From contig NZ_ALKG01000022.1 of NCBI RefSeq assembly GCF_000286455.1, positions 1 through 40,831 on the forward strand: DNA of 40,831 nucleotides, written 5' to 3'. Source of the DNA: Selenomonas sp. FOBRC6. Lineage in GTDB: Bacteria; Bacillota; Negativicutes; Selenomonadales; Selenomonadaceae. Below, piece by piece: positions 7,551-17,300 of this stretch (position 1 is its first letter; each line of letters begins with the position of its first letter). The notes beneath the pieces are model-generated. The model did not search any database, was not told where the DNA came from, and worked only from the letters and a program-made list of their open reading frames with translations. A program made the position numbers and the translations under genes.

Positions 7551-8812
7551 CACGCCACCTCCTCAGGGGCTGCAATCCGCCCCAGTATTGCACTCGCCGC
7601 CGCGACGTGCGGCCCTGCGAGATAGACCTCACTGTCGACGTGTCCCATGCGCCCGCGGAAATTGCGGTTCGTCGTCGAGACACAGCGCTCGCCCGCCGCG
7701 AGTATACCCATGTAGCCGCCAAGACACGGCCCGCAGGTCGGCGTCGAGATCGCAGCACCCGCCTCCATGAAGATGTCGAGATAGCCGCGCTTCATCGACT
7801 CCTGATAGACCCACGGCGAGCCGGGGATGATGATGCAGCGCACACGCTCGTGCACTGTATGCCCCTTCAAAATCTGTGCCGCGATCTCCATATCCTCAAG
7901 CCGCCCGTTCGTGCACGAGCCGATGACCACCTGATCGATGGCAATCGGCTCCGCGATGTCCATGACGCGCTTCGTATTCTCGGGCAGATGCGGGAACGAG
8001 ACGACGGGACGCAGCTCGCTGAGGTTGATCTCTACCGTGCGCGCGTACTGCGCATCGGGGTCGGCGTGCACCGGCTCAAACGGCGTCGTCATGCGACCCT
8101 CGACGTATTCCCTGCACACATCGTCATAGGGAAAGATGCCGTTCTTGCCGCCCGCCTCAATCGCCATGTTTGCAATCGTCAGACGATCCGTCATGGAGAG
8201 ATCCGCAACGCCCTCACCCGTGAATTCGAGACTCTGATAGAGCGCGCCGTCCACGCCAATGATGCCGATGAGCGTGAGGATCACGTCCTTGCCGCTGATG
8301 TCGGCAGGCTTCTTCCCCGTCAGATGCACATTGATCGCCTCGGGCACCTTGAACCACGCCTCGCCCGTCGCCATGCCGACCGCAAGATCGGTCGTGCCGA
8401 CGCCCGTCGAGAAGCCGTTGACCGCGCCATAGGTGCAGGTATGCGAGTCCGCGCCGATGGTCAGCATACCGGGGCCGACAATGCCCTTCTCCGGCAGAAT
8501 GACGTGCTCGATGCCGACACGCCCCTGCTCATAGTAGTGCAGGATGTCGTGCTTGCGCGCAAAGTCGCGCATGATCTTCGCCAGCTCCGAGGACTTGATG
8601 TCCTTTGCCGGCTGGAAATGATCGGGAATCAGCGCGATCTTCGTGCGGTCAAAGACGGGACGCCCCGTCTTTTCAAACTCCTTGATCGACGGCGGCCCCG
8701 TCACATCGTTTGCGAGCACCATGTCAAGACGGCACGTCACGAGCTGCCCCGGCTCGACGTGATCCAGTCCCGCATGGCGTGCGAGAATCTTCTCGCTCAT
8801 ATTCATGCCCAT
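7550..8812 (-). CDS. leuC: 3-isopropylmalate dehydratase large subunit LeuC
   Basis: A 420-aa aconitase-family subunit carrying the [4Fe-4S] cluster. The ligand Cys residues are in VIGSCTNGR and in [10 protein letters not shown]. Substrate and cluster motifs such as [12 protein letters not shown] are intact. It catalyses the dehydratase half of isopropylmalate isomerisation in leucine synthesis. The start ATG at 8812 is seven bases after GGAGG, and two further in-frame ATG codons follow at 8806 and 8800. A hairpin with a T run lies between ilvC and leuC, so the leu genes may be transcribed at a different level from ilvNC. Confidence 0.95.
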   Translation of the reverse strand: MGMNMSEKILARHAGLDHVEPGQLVTCRLDMVLANDVTGPPSIKEFEKTGRPVFDRTKIALIPDHFQPAKDIKSSELAKIMRDFARKHDILHYYEQGRVGIEHVILPEKGIVGPGMLTIGADSHTCTYGAVNGFSTGVGTTDLAVGMATGEAWFKVPEAINVHLTGKKPADISGKDVILTLIGIIGVDGALYQSLEFTGEGVADLSMTDRLTIANMAIEAGGKNGIFPYDDVCREYVEGRMTTPFEPVHADPDAQYARTVEINLSELRPVVSFPHLPENTKRVMDIAEPIAIDQVVIGSCTNGRLEDMEIAAQILKGHTVHERVRCIIIPGSPWVYQESMKRGYLDIFMEAGAAISTPTCGPCLGGYMGILAAGERCVSTTNRNFRGRMGHVDSEVYLAGPHVAAASAILGRIAAPEEVA

Positions 8813-8833
8813 TCATAGCCCTCCAAAATATAC

Positions 8834-8857
8834 AGAAAAAGGGGCTGTGCAGCCCCT
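8834..8857 (-). terminator. Intra-operon terminator between ilvC and leuC
   Basis: On the minus strand a 7-bp stem GGGGCTG / CAGCCCC with a 2-base gap is followed directly by TTTTT, 26 bases after the ilvC stop and 24 bases before leuC. No good separate promoter for leuC is visible, so partial read-through is likely. Confidence 0.7.
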
Positions 8858-8882
8858 CTCCAATTTGCCTTAAAAGCCGCGC

Positions 8883-9899
8883 TTAGTCCTTGCGGAGATC
8901 CGCGCCGTCCTTGAGCCACGACATCATACCGCGCAGCTCCGCACCGACCTCCTCGATCGGATGCTCTGCGTGGATGCGGCGCTCTGCGAGGAAGTTCGCG
9001 CGCCCTGCCGCATTATTCTCCGTGAGCCACTGACGCGCAAACGTGCCGTCCTGGATCTCGCCGAGGATCTTCTTCATCTCTGCCTTCGTCTCGTCGGTGA
9101 TGATGCGCGGGCCGCGCGTATAGTCGCCATACTCCGCCGTGTCGGAGATGGACTTGCGCATCTTCGCCATGCCGCCCTCATACATGAGGTCGACAATGAG
9201 CTTCATCTCGTGGAAGCACTCGAAATACGCGATCTCCGGCTGATAGCCCGCCTCAATCAGCGTCTCAAAGCCCTTCTGGATGAGGTGGGTCACACCGCCG
9301 CAGAGGACAACCTGCTCGCCAAAGAGATCGGTCTCCGTCTCCTCCTGGAACGTCGTCTGAATGACGCCCGAACGCGTGCCGCCGATGCCGCGTGCATATG
9401 CGAGCGCGAGGTCAAAACACTTGCCCGTTGCATCCTGCCCGACCGCGAACACATCGGGAACACCGCCGCCCTCGCGGAACGTACGGCGGACGAGGTGTCC
9501 GGGTCCCTTCGGCGCAACCATGAAGACGTCGATGTCATCTGCGGGGACGATCTGGTTGAAATGGATGTTGAAGCCATGTGCGAACGCGAGCGCACTGCCG
9601 GACTTCAGGTTCGGTGCGATCTCACTCTTGTAGAGCGCCGCCTGCTTCTCGTCCGGAATGAGGATCATCGTGACATCTGCCTGCTTTACCGCCTCGGCAA
9701 CAGGGAGAACCTTGAGCCCGTCTTCCTCGGCGAGCTTCGCCGACTTCGAGCCCGCATAGAGCCCGATGACGACATTGATTCCGCTGTCCTTGAGGTTCAG
9801 CGCGTGTGCATGCCCCTGACTGCCGTAGCCGATGACCGCGACCGTTTTGCCCTCGAGCACGCTCCAGTTGACATCCTGATCATAGTAAGTTTTTGCCAT
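8883..9899 (-). CDS. ilvC: Ketol-acid reductoisomerase IlvC
   Basis: A 338-aa class I (short) ketol-acid reductoisomerase that converts acetolactate to dihydroxyisovalerate with NADPH and Mg2+. The Rossmann motif is [21 protein letters not shown]. The knotted C-terminal domain carries the metal ligands in [16 protein letters not shown] and the [17 protein letters not shown] segment. The start MAKTYYDQD at 9899 is chosen by family similarity and GGGAG upstream. It overlaps the 3' end of ilvN by 20 bases. Confidence 0.96.
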   Translation of the reverse strand: MAKTYYDQDVNWSVLEGKTVAVIGYGSQGHAHALNLKDSGINVVIGLYAGSKSAKLAEEDGLKVLPVAEAVKQADVTMILIPDEKQAALYKSEIAPNLKSGSALAFAHGFNIHFNQIVPADDIDVFMVAPKGPGHLVRRTFREGGGVPDVFAVGQDATGKCFDLALAYARGIGGTRSGVIQTTFQEETETDLFGEQVVLCGGVTHLIQKGFETLIEAGYQPEIAYFECFHEMKLIVDLMYEGGMAKMRKSISDTAEYGDYTRGPRIITDETKAEMKKILGEIQDGTFARQWLTENNAAGRANFLAERRIHAEHPIEEVGAELRGMMSWLKDGADLRKD

Positions 9900-10410
9900 A
9901 GTACTCCCGCTCCTCACAATGCTCATAAATTGTGTGTTCTCCCCGCTCGAGCGCAATGAGTCCCGTGCGGATGACCTCGACGATCCCGTAGGGTTTGATT
10001 ACCTTCAGAAACGCCGTTACCTTATCATCGCTGCCCGTGATCTCAAAGATGATCGAGGAGGACTCCACATCGACGACGTGCGCGCGGAACAACTCGCCCA
10101 TCTTCAGCACGTCGAGACGATTGTCATCGTCCGCCCGCACCTTGATGAGTGTCATCCCCCGACACGCCGCGCTCTTTTCGTCCAGCCGCTGAACCGCCCG
10201 CACAACGGGCATCTTTTCCAATTGCTTGATCATCTGCTCGACGAGATTCCCATCCCCCTGCATCACGACCGTGATGCGCGAGAAATCCGGCGACTCCGTC
10301 ACGCCGACAGACAGGCTGTCGATGTTGAACTCACGCCGCGAAAACATGCTCACAACGCGCACCAGAACCCCCGTCTGGTTCTCAACAAAGACGGACAGTA
10401 CGTGTTTCAT
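9880..10410 (-). CDS. ilvN: Acetolactate synthase regulatory subunit IlvN
   Basis: A 176-aa small subunit with an N-terminal ACT domain ([30 protein letters not shown]) and the C-terminal ALS-SS domain (residues about 85-165, [23 protein letters not shown]). It activates acetolactate synthase and makes it sensitive to valine. Start ATG at 10410 is preceded by GAGGAGC. The catalytic subunit gene ilvB is not next to it: the operon begins here, from a near-consensus promoter at 10467-10495. The catalytic subunit must be elsewhere in the genome. Confidence 0.93.
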   Translation of the reverse strand: MKHVLSVFVENQTGVLVRVVSMFSRREFNIDSLSVGVTESPDFSRITVVMQGDGNLVEQMIKQLEKMPVVRAVQRLDEKSAACRGMTLIKVRADDDNRLDVLKMGELFRAHVVDVESSSIIFEITGSDDKVTAFLKVIKPYGIVEVIRTGLIALERGEHTIYEHCEEREYYGKNLL

Positions 10411-10466
10411 GATAACAAGCTCCTCTCCGCCGCGCCGCAAAACTGTCTGTGTGGGAAAACTCCTTC

Positions 10467-10495
10467 ATTATCGCCCACATATGAGCATTTGTCAA
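10467..10495 (-). promoter_or_regulatory. Promoter of the ilvN-ilvC-leuCDB operon
   Basis: -35 TTGACA (10490-10495), 17-base spacer, -10 GATAAT (10467-10472) on the minus strand. The leader before ilvN is only about 50 bases, too short for a T-box or a peptide attenuator. Confidence 0.85.
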
Positions 10496-10525
10496 TAAGT
10501 TTTGGATGACGCCGCGTGTATACGT

Positions 10526-11479
10526 CTATACCCGCACCTCAAAGCGCGGCTTCTCCTCCTCGTTTTCCTGCGGAGCAATCGGTTTGACGGGCTTGGTGGA
10601 AGGCGATACAGGCGCAGGTGCTGCGGGAGGCGGTGCAGGTTTTGCAGAGGATTGCTGCCCCGTCTGTTTTACAGTTGGCGGCACTGATCGCTGTGCAGTA
10701 CGCGCATCTGTCCTCTGCGGTGCACGCTCCTCCTCCATCAGACGCGCAAGTGCCTCCCCCGCTGTCAGCCCCGTGTACTCGGGCAGGATCTCGCCACGCG
10801 TATCGCGCGCACGTTTCGTGCGCTCCGCAGCTGCCAGCAGATCATCGTGCGCGCCGCGCTCCGATGTCGGTCGCGGCTGCTCCTGTGCGTCCGTCGATGT
10901 CGTCCCCTGCGCCTCGGCACGCTCACGCGCGAGGATGCGCTCGCCGAGCGATGGCTCCTGCTCCGCCTCCGTCTGCGGCTTCTTCTGAAAGAAGCGCCGA
11001 AAGGCGACGATCCCCACGACGAGTGCCACACCGATCATCCCCGCCCAGTAGAGCCCGCTCGTTGCCGTGTAGGACGTCGGCACCTCGGGCGGCTTCTGCT
11101 CCGTCCCTGCAAGCTGCTGCTTCAGCGCCGCATTCTCCTGTGCGAGATCCAGACCCTTTGCCACATCTGCGCCCGTCTGCCCCTCAACCGTTGTACCGCG
11201 ATCTACCTTCGAGGCAGAGGTCTTCACGGGATCGCCCTTCGCCGCATCCGTGCGCGCAGCGGCATTCGGACGCTCTGCCGCATCACTGGTCTTCGGCGCA
11301 CCCGTTGTCGTCTTCGAGAGCGCACCGTTCCCCTGCGCTACGGAGTCGCGCGCCTGCTGCTCCGCCTGCGCATCGCCCGTCGTATGCGTCGTATTCGCCT
11401 GCGCGTCGCGCGCCGCATCCCCGAGCGTGATCTTCGGCGGCGACGGTGGTGTCGGCGGTGTCGGTGGGGTGATTGCCAT
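10526..11479 (-). CDS. Bitopic membrane protein of unknown function
   Basis: A 317-aa protein not recognised. The N-terminus is a Pro/Thr run (TPPTPPTPPSPP). It is followed by about 110 residues of Ala/Thr/Asp-rich, probably disordered sequence, a short coiled-coil-like piece (LAQENAALKQQLAG), and one transmembrane helix at about 142-160 (GLYWAGMIGVALVVGIVAF) with positive residues directly after it. The second half is charged, with ERILARERAEAQ and a Pro/Ala-rich tail. The positive-inside rule suggests the C-terminal half is cytoplasmic. The start is ATG at 11479 after AAGGAG. A longer reading lacks a ribosome site. A weak -10 (TATAGT, 11513-11518) lies upstream. It stands alone between operons. 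Confidence 0.7.
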   Translation of the reverse strand: MAITPPTPPTPPSPPKITLGDAARDAQANTTHTTGDAQAEQQARDSVAQGNGALSKTTTGAPKTSDAAERPNAAARTDAAKGDPVKTSASKVDRGTTVEGQTGADVAKGLDLAQENAALKQQLAGTEQKPPEVPTSYTATSGLYWAGMIGVALVVGIVAFRRFFQKKPQTEAEQEPSLGERILARERAEAQGTTSTDAQEQPRPTSERGAHDDLLAAAERTKRARDTRGEILPEYTGLTAGEALARLMEEERAPQRTDARTAQRSVPPTVKQTGQQSSAKPAPPPAAPAPVSPSTKPVKPIAPQENEEEKPRFEVRV

Positions 11480-11545
11480 AGCGCCGCTCCTTTCTCTTCT
11501 TTTCTTTCCCCTACTATAGCAGAAAATCTCGTCTGACGAAACAGG

Positions 11546-11575
11546 AAAAGCGTCCCGCCGCCACGGGACGCTTTT
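11546..11575 (-). terminator. Terminator of the methyltransferase gene
   Basis: A perfect 12-bp stem AAAAGCGTCCCG / CGGGACGCTTTT with a 6-base loop, ending in TTTT on either strand. It lies 18 bases after the methyltransferase stop. Confidence 0.8.
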
Positions 11576-11592
11576 CGCTTGCAAAAATATAC

Positions 11593-12219
11593 TCAGCCCT
11601 TATAGGCGCGCACGTTGAGGCGGTCGTGCCCCAGATCCTCGTCGATCTCCACGCGCGCAAAGCCTGCGCCCGTGAGCAGCTTCTCCAACTCCTCGCCCGT
11701 GTAGACGGACATATTGTCGACGATCTTCTGCCACTTCTCATGACTCTTCGTCCTGCCGCTCGCTTCATTCGTAATCATGAAGACACCGCCCGGCTTCAGC
11801 ACCCGATGCATTTCTCCAAAACAGCGCGGCAGCTCCGGCCAGAAATACACGGTCTCGAACGCCGTCACAACATCGAAGCCTCCATCGTCAAACGGCAGCG
11901 CCTGCACATTTCCCTGCACGATACTGCACCGTCCCGTCGCAATCGCCGCGCTGTTCACCTCACGTGCCTTCGCTACGGAGACGGTCGAGTAGTCCAGCCC
12001 CGTCACATGCCCCTCGTCCACCATCCGCAGGAACACGGCGACGTTCGCACCACCGCCACAGCCGCAGTCAAGCACCTGCTCATTCCCTTGCAGGTCGAGA
12101 TGCGAAAAGCCCCACGCCGCAATGCCCGCATGCCCCTTGTTCATCATTGCAACGACAATCTTGCCCATCACACCCTCGGGTTTTCCCGTATTGCTAAAAA
12201 ATTTCCGAAGCAGCCCCAT
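11593..12219 (-). CDS. Class I SAM-dependent methyltransferase
   Basis: A 208-aa methyltransferase. Motif I is VLDCGCGGGANVAVFL (about residues 49-64). It is followed by an acidic residue in VTGLDYS, motif II-like FDVVTAFETVYFWPEL, and motif III-like LKPGGVFMITNEA. It resembles the UbiE/ArsM-like group of small-molecule methyltransferases. The substrate cannot be told from sequence. The start ATG has AAGGAGGGGCGGTC upstream. It lies downstream of the ddh terminator and ahead of its own, so it is probably transcribed alone or by read-through. Confidence 0.82.
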   Translation of the reverse strand: MGLLRKFFSNTGKPEGVMGKIVVAMMNKGHAGIAAWGFSHLDLQGNEQVLDCGCGGGANVAVFLRMVDEGHVTGLDYSTVSVAKAREVNSAAIATGRCSIVQGNVQALPFDDGGFDVVTAFETVYFWPELPRCFGEMHRVLKPGGVFMITNEASGRTKSHEKWQKIVDNMSVYTGEELEKLLTGAGFARVEIDEDLGHDRLNVRAYKG

Positions 12220-12262
12220 GACCGCCCCTCCTTTCTGAAAATAACAAAAATTTTCCTGTTAA

Positions 12263-12294
12263 AAAGTACCTCGCGCACGATGCGCAAGGCACTT
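12263..12294 (-). terminator. ddh terminator
   Basis: On the minus strand a 15-bp near-perfect stem beginning AAAGTGCCTTGCGCA, a 3-base loop and a final TTTTT, just after the ddh stop. Confidence 0.85.
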
Positions 12295-12312
12295 TGAAAA
12301 CACACTATGATA

Positions 12313-13293
12313 TTACAGCAGCGAGGCACGCAGCTCGTCGCCACTCTTCGCCGAGAGATAGGCGGGCGCGATGTCGAGGACGGTCTTGCAGCCCGTCACG
12401 CCCTCGGAGGCGAGACGGTGCGCCGCACGCGCGTAGGCAGCAAGGACACACGCCGTAAACTCGGGGTTCGAGTCGAGCTTCAGGCTGAACTCGATGATGT
12501 GCTTGTTCTCCCCATTTGCACCCGTCGCGCCGGAGCGGAGGACAAAGCCCGCATGCGGCAGACCCGCATGATCGCGCAAGAGTTCTTCCTCGCTGATGAA
12601 ATGCACGGTCGTATCGTAGTCCGAGAAGTAGTTCGGCATCGTCACGATTGCCTTCTCAACTGCCGCCGCATCCGCGCCCTCTTCAAGCACGACGTAGCAC
12701 TCGCGCGTATGCTTCTCGCGCGTCGTGAGCATCGGGTTCGAGCCGCTGCGCACGGCATCGAGCGCCGCCGGAACGGGAACGGTGTACTGCTTGGCATTCT
12801 TGACGCCCGGAATGCGGCGAATTGCATCAGAGTGCCCCTGGCTCACGCCGCGTCCCCAGAACGTATAGTCCGCACCGTTCGTGAGAACAGCGTTTGCATA
12901 GGCGCGCGTGAGGGAGAACATGCCCGGATCCCAGCCGACCGAGATCACGCCGACGTGTCCCGCTGCCTTTGCTGCCGCATCCACCGCCGCGAAGTGCGCG
13001 GGAATCTTTGCGTGCGTATCGAAGCTGTCAACCACGTTGAACAGCTTTGCAAACGCGGGCGTCTGCTCCGGCAGATCTGTTGCGGAGCCGCCGCAGAGGA
13101 TGAGCACATCCACCTTATTCTTCCACATCTCCACATCATCGACAGAGATGACGGGCACGTTCGTGCGTGGCTTCACCGACGCAGGGTCGCGCCGCGTAAA
13201 AATTGCGACGAGCTCCATATCTGCATTTGCCTCCACGGCATACTCCACGCCGCGGCCGAGATTACCATAGCCAAGAATACCAATACGAATCAT
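12313..13293 (-). CDS. ddh: meso-diaminopimelate D-dehydrogenase
   Basis: A 326-aa NADPH-dependent enzyme that makes meso-diaminopimelate in one step from tetrahydrodipicolinate, for lysine and peptidoglycan. The N-terminal Rossmann motif is RIGILGYGNLGRGVE. Family segments include ILCGGSATDLPEQTP, VVDSFDTHA, VGWDPGMFSL and the substrate-binding stretch GRGVSQGHSDAIRRI. The start ATG at 13293 is preceded by GGAGGAG. Presence of ddh means this organism can bypass the succinylase or acetylase branch of the DAP pathway. It is followed by a strong terminator. Confidence 0.94.
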   Translation of the reverse strand: MIRIGILGYGNLGRGVEYAVEANADMELVAIFTRRDPASVKPRTNVPVISVDDVEMWKNKVDVLILCGGSATDLPEQTPAFAKLFNVVDSFDTHAKIPAHFAAVDAAAKAAGHVGVISVGWDPGMFSLTRAYANAVLTNGADYTFWGRGVSQGHSDAIRRIPGVKNAKQYTVPVPAALDAVRSGSNPMLTTREKHTRECYVVLEEGADAAAVEKAIVTMPNYFSDYDTTVHFISEEELLRDHAGLPHAGFVLRSGATGANGENKHIIEFSLKLDSNPEFTACVLAAYARAAHRLASEGVTGCKTVLDIAPAYLSAKSGDELRASLL

Positions 13294-13357
13294 AAAAACT
13301 CCTCCCACCATCCCCCCGGACGGCGTAAATCATTGGAGAAAATGCGAATACACTTTC

Positions 13358-13672
13358 TCAGTAGTGCGGGTGCGCCTTCACATAGTCGACCGGCCGCGAC
13401 CAGTCCACCTGGACGTTCGTCTCATTCCACAGGCGCGTAAGAGCCAGTTCGAAGCTCTTTCGATCCGCGAGCGGAGTGACGGTCTCCTTCGTGAAGTCCA
13501 TCAGCGTCTCATGCGGCACCTCGACCTCATGATCTGCGGCGAGGAAATCCTCTACCGCCGCACGCCCCTTCTCATCTGCGAGGTTCACCGTCGCAGAATG
13601 CGCAGACGCATCGTAGTCAATCCAGCCGAGAACGTCGCCATAGCTGATGGCGACACTGTACGTATCACTCAC
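13358..13672 (-). CDS. Small protein of unknown function
   Basis: A 104-aa acidic, soluble protein without signal peptide or membrane segment, not recognised. It begins SDTYSVAISYGDVLGWIDYD and ends in an aromatic, His-rich PVDYVKAHPHY. The start is taken at GTG 13672, six bases after AGAGGTG. The GTG three codons earlier overlaps that ribosome site. It has a good promoter about 90 bases upstream and lies 64 bases before ddh, without a convincing terminator between, so it may be co-transcribed with ddh. Confidence 0.65.
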   Translation of the reverse strand: MSDTYSVAISYGDVLGWIDYDASAHSATVNLADEKGRAAVEDFLAADHEVEVPHETLMDFTKETVTPLADRKSFELALTRLWNETNVQVDWSRPVDYVKAHPHY

Positions 13673-13761
13673 TCGTATCACCTCTTATATTCGGTGGTCA
13701 ACAATAAATATGCTTTATCGTCGCCTCCATCGGATATATCCAACCCTTACGGGCGTTTTTT

Positions 13762-13790
13762 ATTATAGAACGATTCCACCGGACACGCAA
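13762..13790 (-). promoter_or_regulatory. Promoter of the small protein gene (and possibly ddh)
   Basis: -35 TTGCGT (13785-13790), 17-base spacer, -10 TATAAT (13762-13767). The leader to the GTG start is about 85-90 bases and contains short inverted repeats (CCCGTAAGGG, GGATATATCC). Confidence 0.6.
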
Positions 13791-13864
13791 CTGCCCAACA
13801 AAAATAATTCTGTATACAGAAAGAGGCGACGTCAAAGCCGCCCCTCTCAAAATCAATATTCCAC

Positions 13865-14350
13865 TTAGAACGCCCACGTTACCTGTGCACCGCCCGCGAT
13901 ACCCTCGCGCTGACCGGTCATGCCCATGAGGTTCACGCCATAGCTGACGCGGCCGTCCTTCGGTGCGAAACGGTATCCGAGTTCGAGGATGCCCGTGCCG
14001 CCGCCGAGCGAGGGGCTCGGCGTGGAGTAGCCCTGATACGTCGCCGTTGCATCACCGCCAAACTCGTGCTCGTACGCAAGTCCCGCATAGAGCTCTCCGC
14101 TGCCGCCGACCGCATGCGTATAGCGTGCGCCGACGCGCAGACGGTGCGAGTCCACATCGCCGAACTCGAGGATTCCGCCCGAACGCAGCTTCACCGTATC
14201 GCCCGCCTGATGCGAGTAGAAATACTTCGCATAGCCTTCAATCTTGTTGCCGTTCGCGAGCTTCCACTCCTGACCGACACCGACGTGTCCTGCGAAGTAC
14301 GTGCTCGCATTATCGTAGCTCAGCTCCGCCGCATCGTCACTGCCGTATAG
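13865..14350 (-). other. Frameshifted 3' part of the autotransporter barrel
   Basis: In the frame shifted from the main passenger the sequence reads on as barrel strands, with TYFAGHVGVGQEW, EGYAKYFYSHQAG, ELYAGLAYEHEFGG and ILELGYRFAPKDG, ending VTWAF. Each strand has a counterpart in the last 140 residues of the intact paralogue. No start signal precedes it. Confidence 0.85.
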
Positions 14351-17300
14351 TCGCTTGAGACGCGTCCCGCGCGCAGGCTTCCCTCGACATACAGACCGCT
14401 GTCCTGCGCCATCTTTGCCATCACACCGCCGCCGATGTAGTGCATCGCTCCGCTGCCGTGCGTACCGTCGTCCAGATAGGAGTCATACGTACCACGCCCG
14501 TATTCGACAAACGGACCGTAGGTCAGCTTCGCGGCCTTCATCTCATTCGTACGGGCAAAGCCGACGTTGAGATTCCACCCCTTTGCATCCACGTAGGAGC
14601 CGGAATTGAGCCGCACAGACGAGCCGCCTTGCGCCGCCCACGGCTGGAATGCACTGCTGACCGCCGCCGACGCATTTGCACCGGCAGATGCCGCAGTACC
14701 CGCAGCCGCAAGCCCTGCATTCGTGTTCCGCACGCCCTCGACGGAGGAAGGAGCGGGAGCAGTCCCCGCCGAGATCACAGCAGCCGCCTCAGCTGCAGCT
14801 GTATATCCGACATGCGAGAGGAGGTCTGCACCTGCGTTCAGCAGTGCGCTCGCTGCCACGCGCGTCTCGACCGGCGACTTGCTCCGATCGTTCACATCAA
14901 CGCGGTCGACTGTCGCAATGAGTTCATTCTCCCCGCGCTTTTCGAGGCGCATCGTATAGTCGAGAATACCGCTCTGCGTCGCCTTCATCGTCTGCGCATC
15001 GCCCCGACGGAACGCACGCGCATCTGCCGCAACTGCAGCCACACCAAGATTCAACGTGCTGATGTCCTTGACTGCGGGGGCATTGGTAAGTGTCAGCATC
15101 GTCCGCGTCTCCGAGGACGTTGTTCCCGCCGGCAGATAGAAATGGAGGTTCTGCACGCCGTCAAAATCCTTCGCCGTCGTGCCGAACGAGCGCACCGCAA
15201 GCGTGTTGTTCGTGCTGTCCGTGTTCACTGCACCGCCGTGGATCACGCCGCCGATTGTGACACCGTGATAGAGATTCACTGTGTTGTTCGACGCTGCGCC
15301 GTTTGTCGCATGGCCGCCGTAGACATCGCCGCGCACCGTGCCGCCGAAGATATCGACGGTGTTGTCCGTTGCCGTCTTGCCAAAGCCGCCCTTCAGCGTC
15401 AACAGCGTCTTGCCCACCGTATCCTTGTTCACGGCAAAGCTCAGCTTCTCAAAGTTTGCAATCTGTCCCGCCGTGACCGCATTCGTCACGTTCAGCATGT
15501 TACCTGTCACGGCATCACCCGTACCGAGCGTGCGTCCGCCGTAGACCGTGCCGCCAATGGAGCCTCCCGAGAGGTTGACGGTATTGCCCGTCACAGCCGC
15601 TGCGCTGCCCGCATTGTCCGCAAATCCACCCATGAGCTCATGGAGGGTTGCGCCGCCCGAGAACGTCACAGTATTGCCCGTGACCGCACCCGTGCCCTTT
15701 GTATAGCCGCCGTGGATCGTGCCGACCGTACCGCCCGACATTTCGACCGTATTGCCTGTCGTCGCATCGCCATTCGCCGCATTTCCGATAAAGCCACCGT
15801 AGACCGTACCGATGGAGCCCTCCGTCACAGAGCCCGCAGGGTTGTGATACGCCGTGCTCTGAATTTTGACCGTGTTGTTGACCGCGCTGCCCGCAGAGCC
15901 CTCCGTGCGACCGCCCGAGATGAGTGTCGGGTTGATACCATCCCTGAGCCCTGTGACCGTCAGCGTGTTGTTCTCCGTTGTATATCCGCCGTAAGAGACG
16001 CCGCTGTACGTCTTTGTATCCGCACTGCGTCCATCATAGGTGACATTGCCGTTACGGAAGCGGTTCACGTCGATGAGAACGGAGTTTGCCTCATCCGTAT
16101 TCGTATCCGTGCGCTGGACGACCTCATAGTCACCGCTCACTGCGTGATTTTTCACGGCGTAGTGCGAGAACTTCAGCTTGCTTGTCGGCCCGCTCCTCAT
16201 GAGGGTGATCGCACCGAGCGTCTTGTCGGCAGAGAGCTTTGACGTGTCGATCGTGACCTTGTTCCAGTCCACCGTCTGCCCATCGAAACCGTCCGTGAGC
16301 GTCAGCATCGTGCCGCGGCTCGTTGTATAGGTATCGTCAACCGTGCCGCTCGACGGCTTGTCCGCCGCAACGGAGTTCGTCAGATAGAACGTATACTTAT
16401 CGAAGTTCTGCGCTTTCTTCGCCGCAGCATCCTTTACCGTGGCATTCAGCGTGTTGCCTACAGTAGACTTGTTGCCGCCATAGAGCTCCGCATTCGCGAG
16501 ATTCGTGCCTGTCGCGAGCGTCGATGTATCGCCTTGGTTCAGCGCTGTCGGATTCTCACCAATGTTCACCGTATTGCCCGTGGTCGTGCCCGCGCCGTTC
16601 GTATAGCCGCCGTAGACAGCCCCCGTCACCGTACCGCCTGTGATCGTGACCGTGTTGCCCGTTGCCATGCCGTTATTCGCAGCGTCGCCGACGTAGCCGC
16701 CGTAGACATTCGTGGGCGCGTGCGATCCCGTATCCGTGATGGTCACGCTGTTGCCCGTGGCGTTTCCTGCCGCGCCCGCCTCCTTGCCGCCGTACGCAGA
16801 GGTCAGATCGCCCTGCACACCCGTCACCGTCAGATGGTTATTCGTTGTGGTGTTGCCCACATAAGAAATACCGCCGTAGATTTCGGTTGTGCCGTCCGGC
16901 AGCGTTGTCGCCGGGGTCGATCCGTCATGCGTCGCATTGGTATTGTTTTGGAAGCGGTTGTAGTCTAGGATGACCTTCGACGCCGTTCCCGTATTCGTGT
17001 CCGTGCGCAGAGCCGTCTCGTAGTCGCCGTTCACAACGCCATGCGTGCGATCCTTGCCCGCATAGTTCGAGAACTTCAGCCCGTTTGTCGTGCCCGTAAG
17101 GAGGGTTGTGTTACCGATAACCGTGTTGCCCGAGAGCCTCGACGTATCGACATCGAGCTTCGTCCAGTCGAACAGATTGCCTCCGTTGAAGCCGTTGTTC
17201 TCGGTCAGCGTCAGCATCGAGCCGCCATTTCGCGCGATGTCGTCATTCAGATGGAACTTGTAGTTCTCGAATTTGTCGGCGGACTTCGCCGTGATGTTCT

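Noticed and set aside
7607-9959. Long plus-strand open frames opposite leuC and ilvC (403 and 332 codons).
   Set aside because: The opposite strand encodes unmistakable LeuC and IlvC, and the antisense products have no recognisable features.
10411-10500. Search for a T-box or leucine attenuator before ilvN.
   Set aside because: The promoter lies about 50 bases from the start codon and no specifier or antiterminator fold fits.
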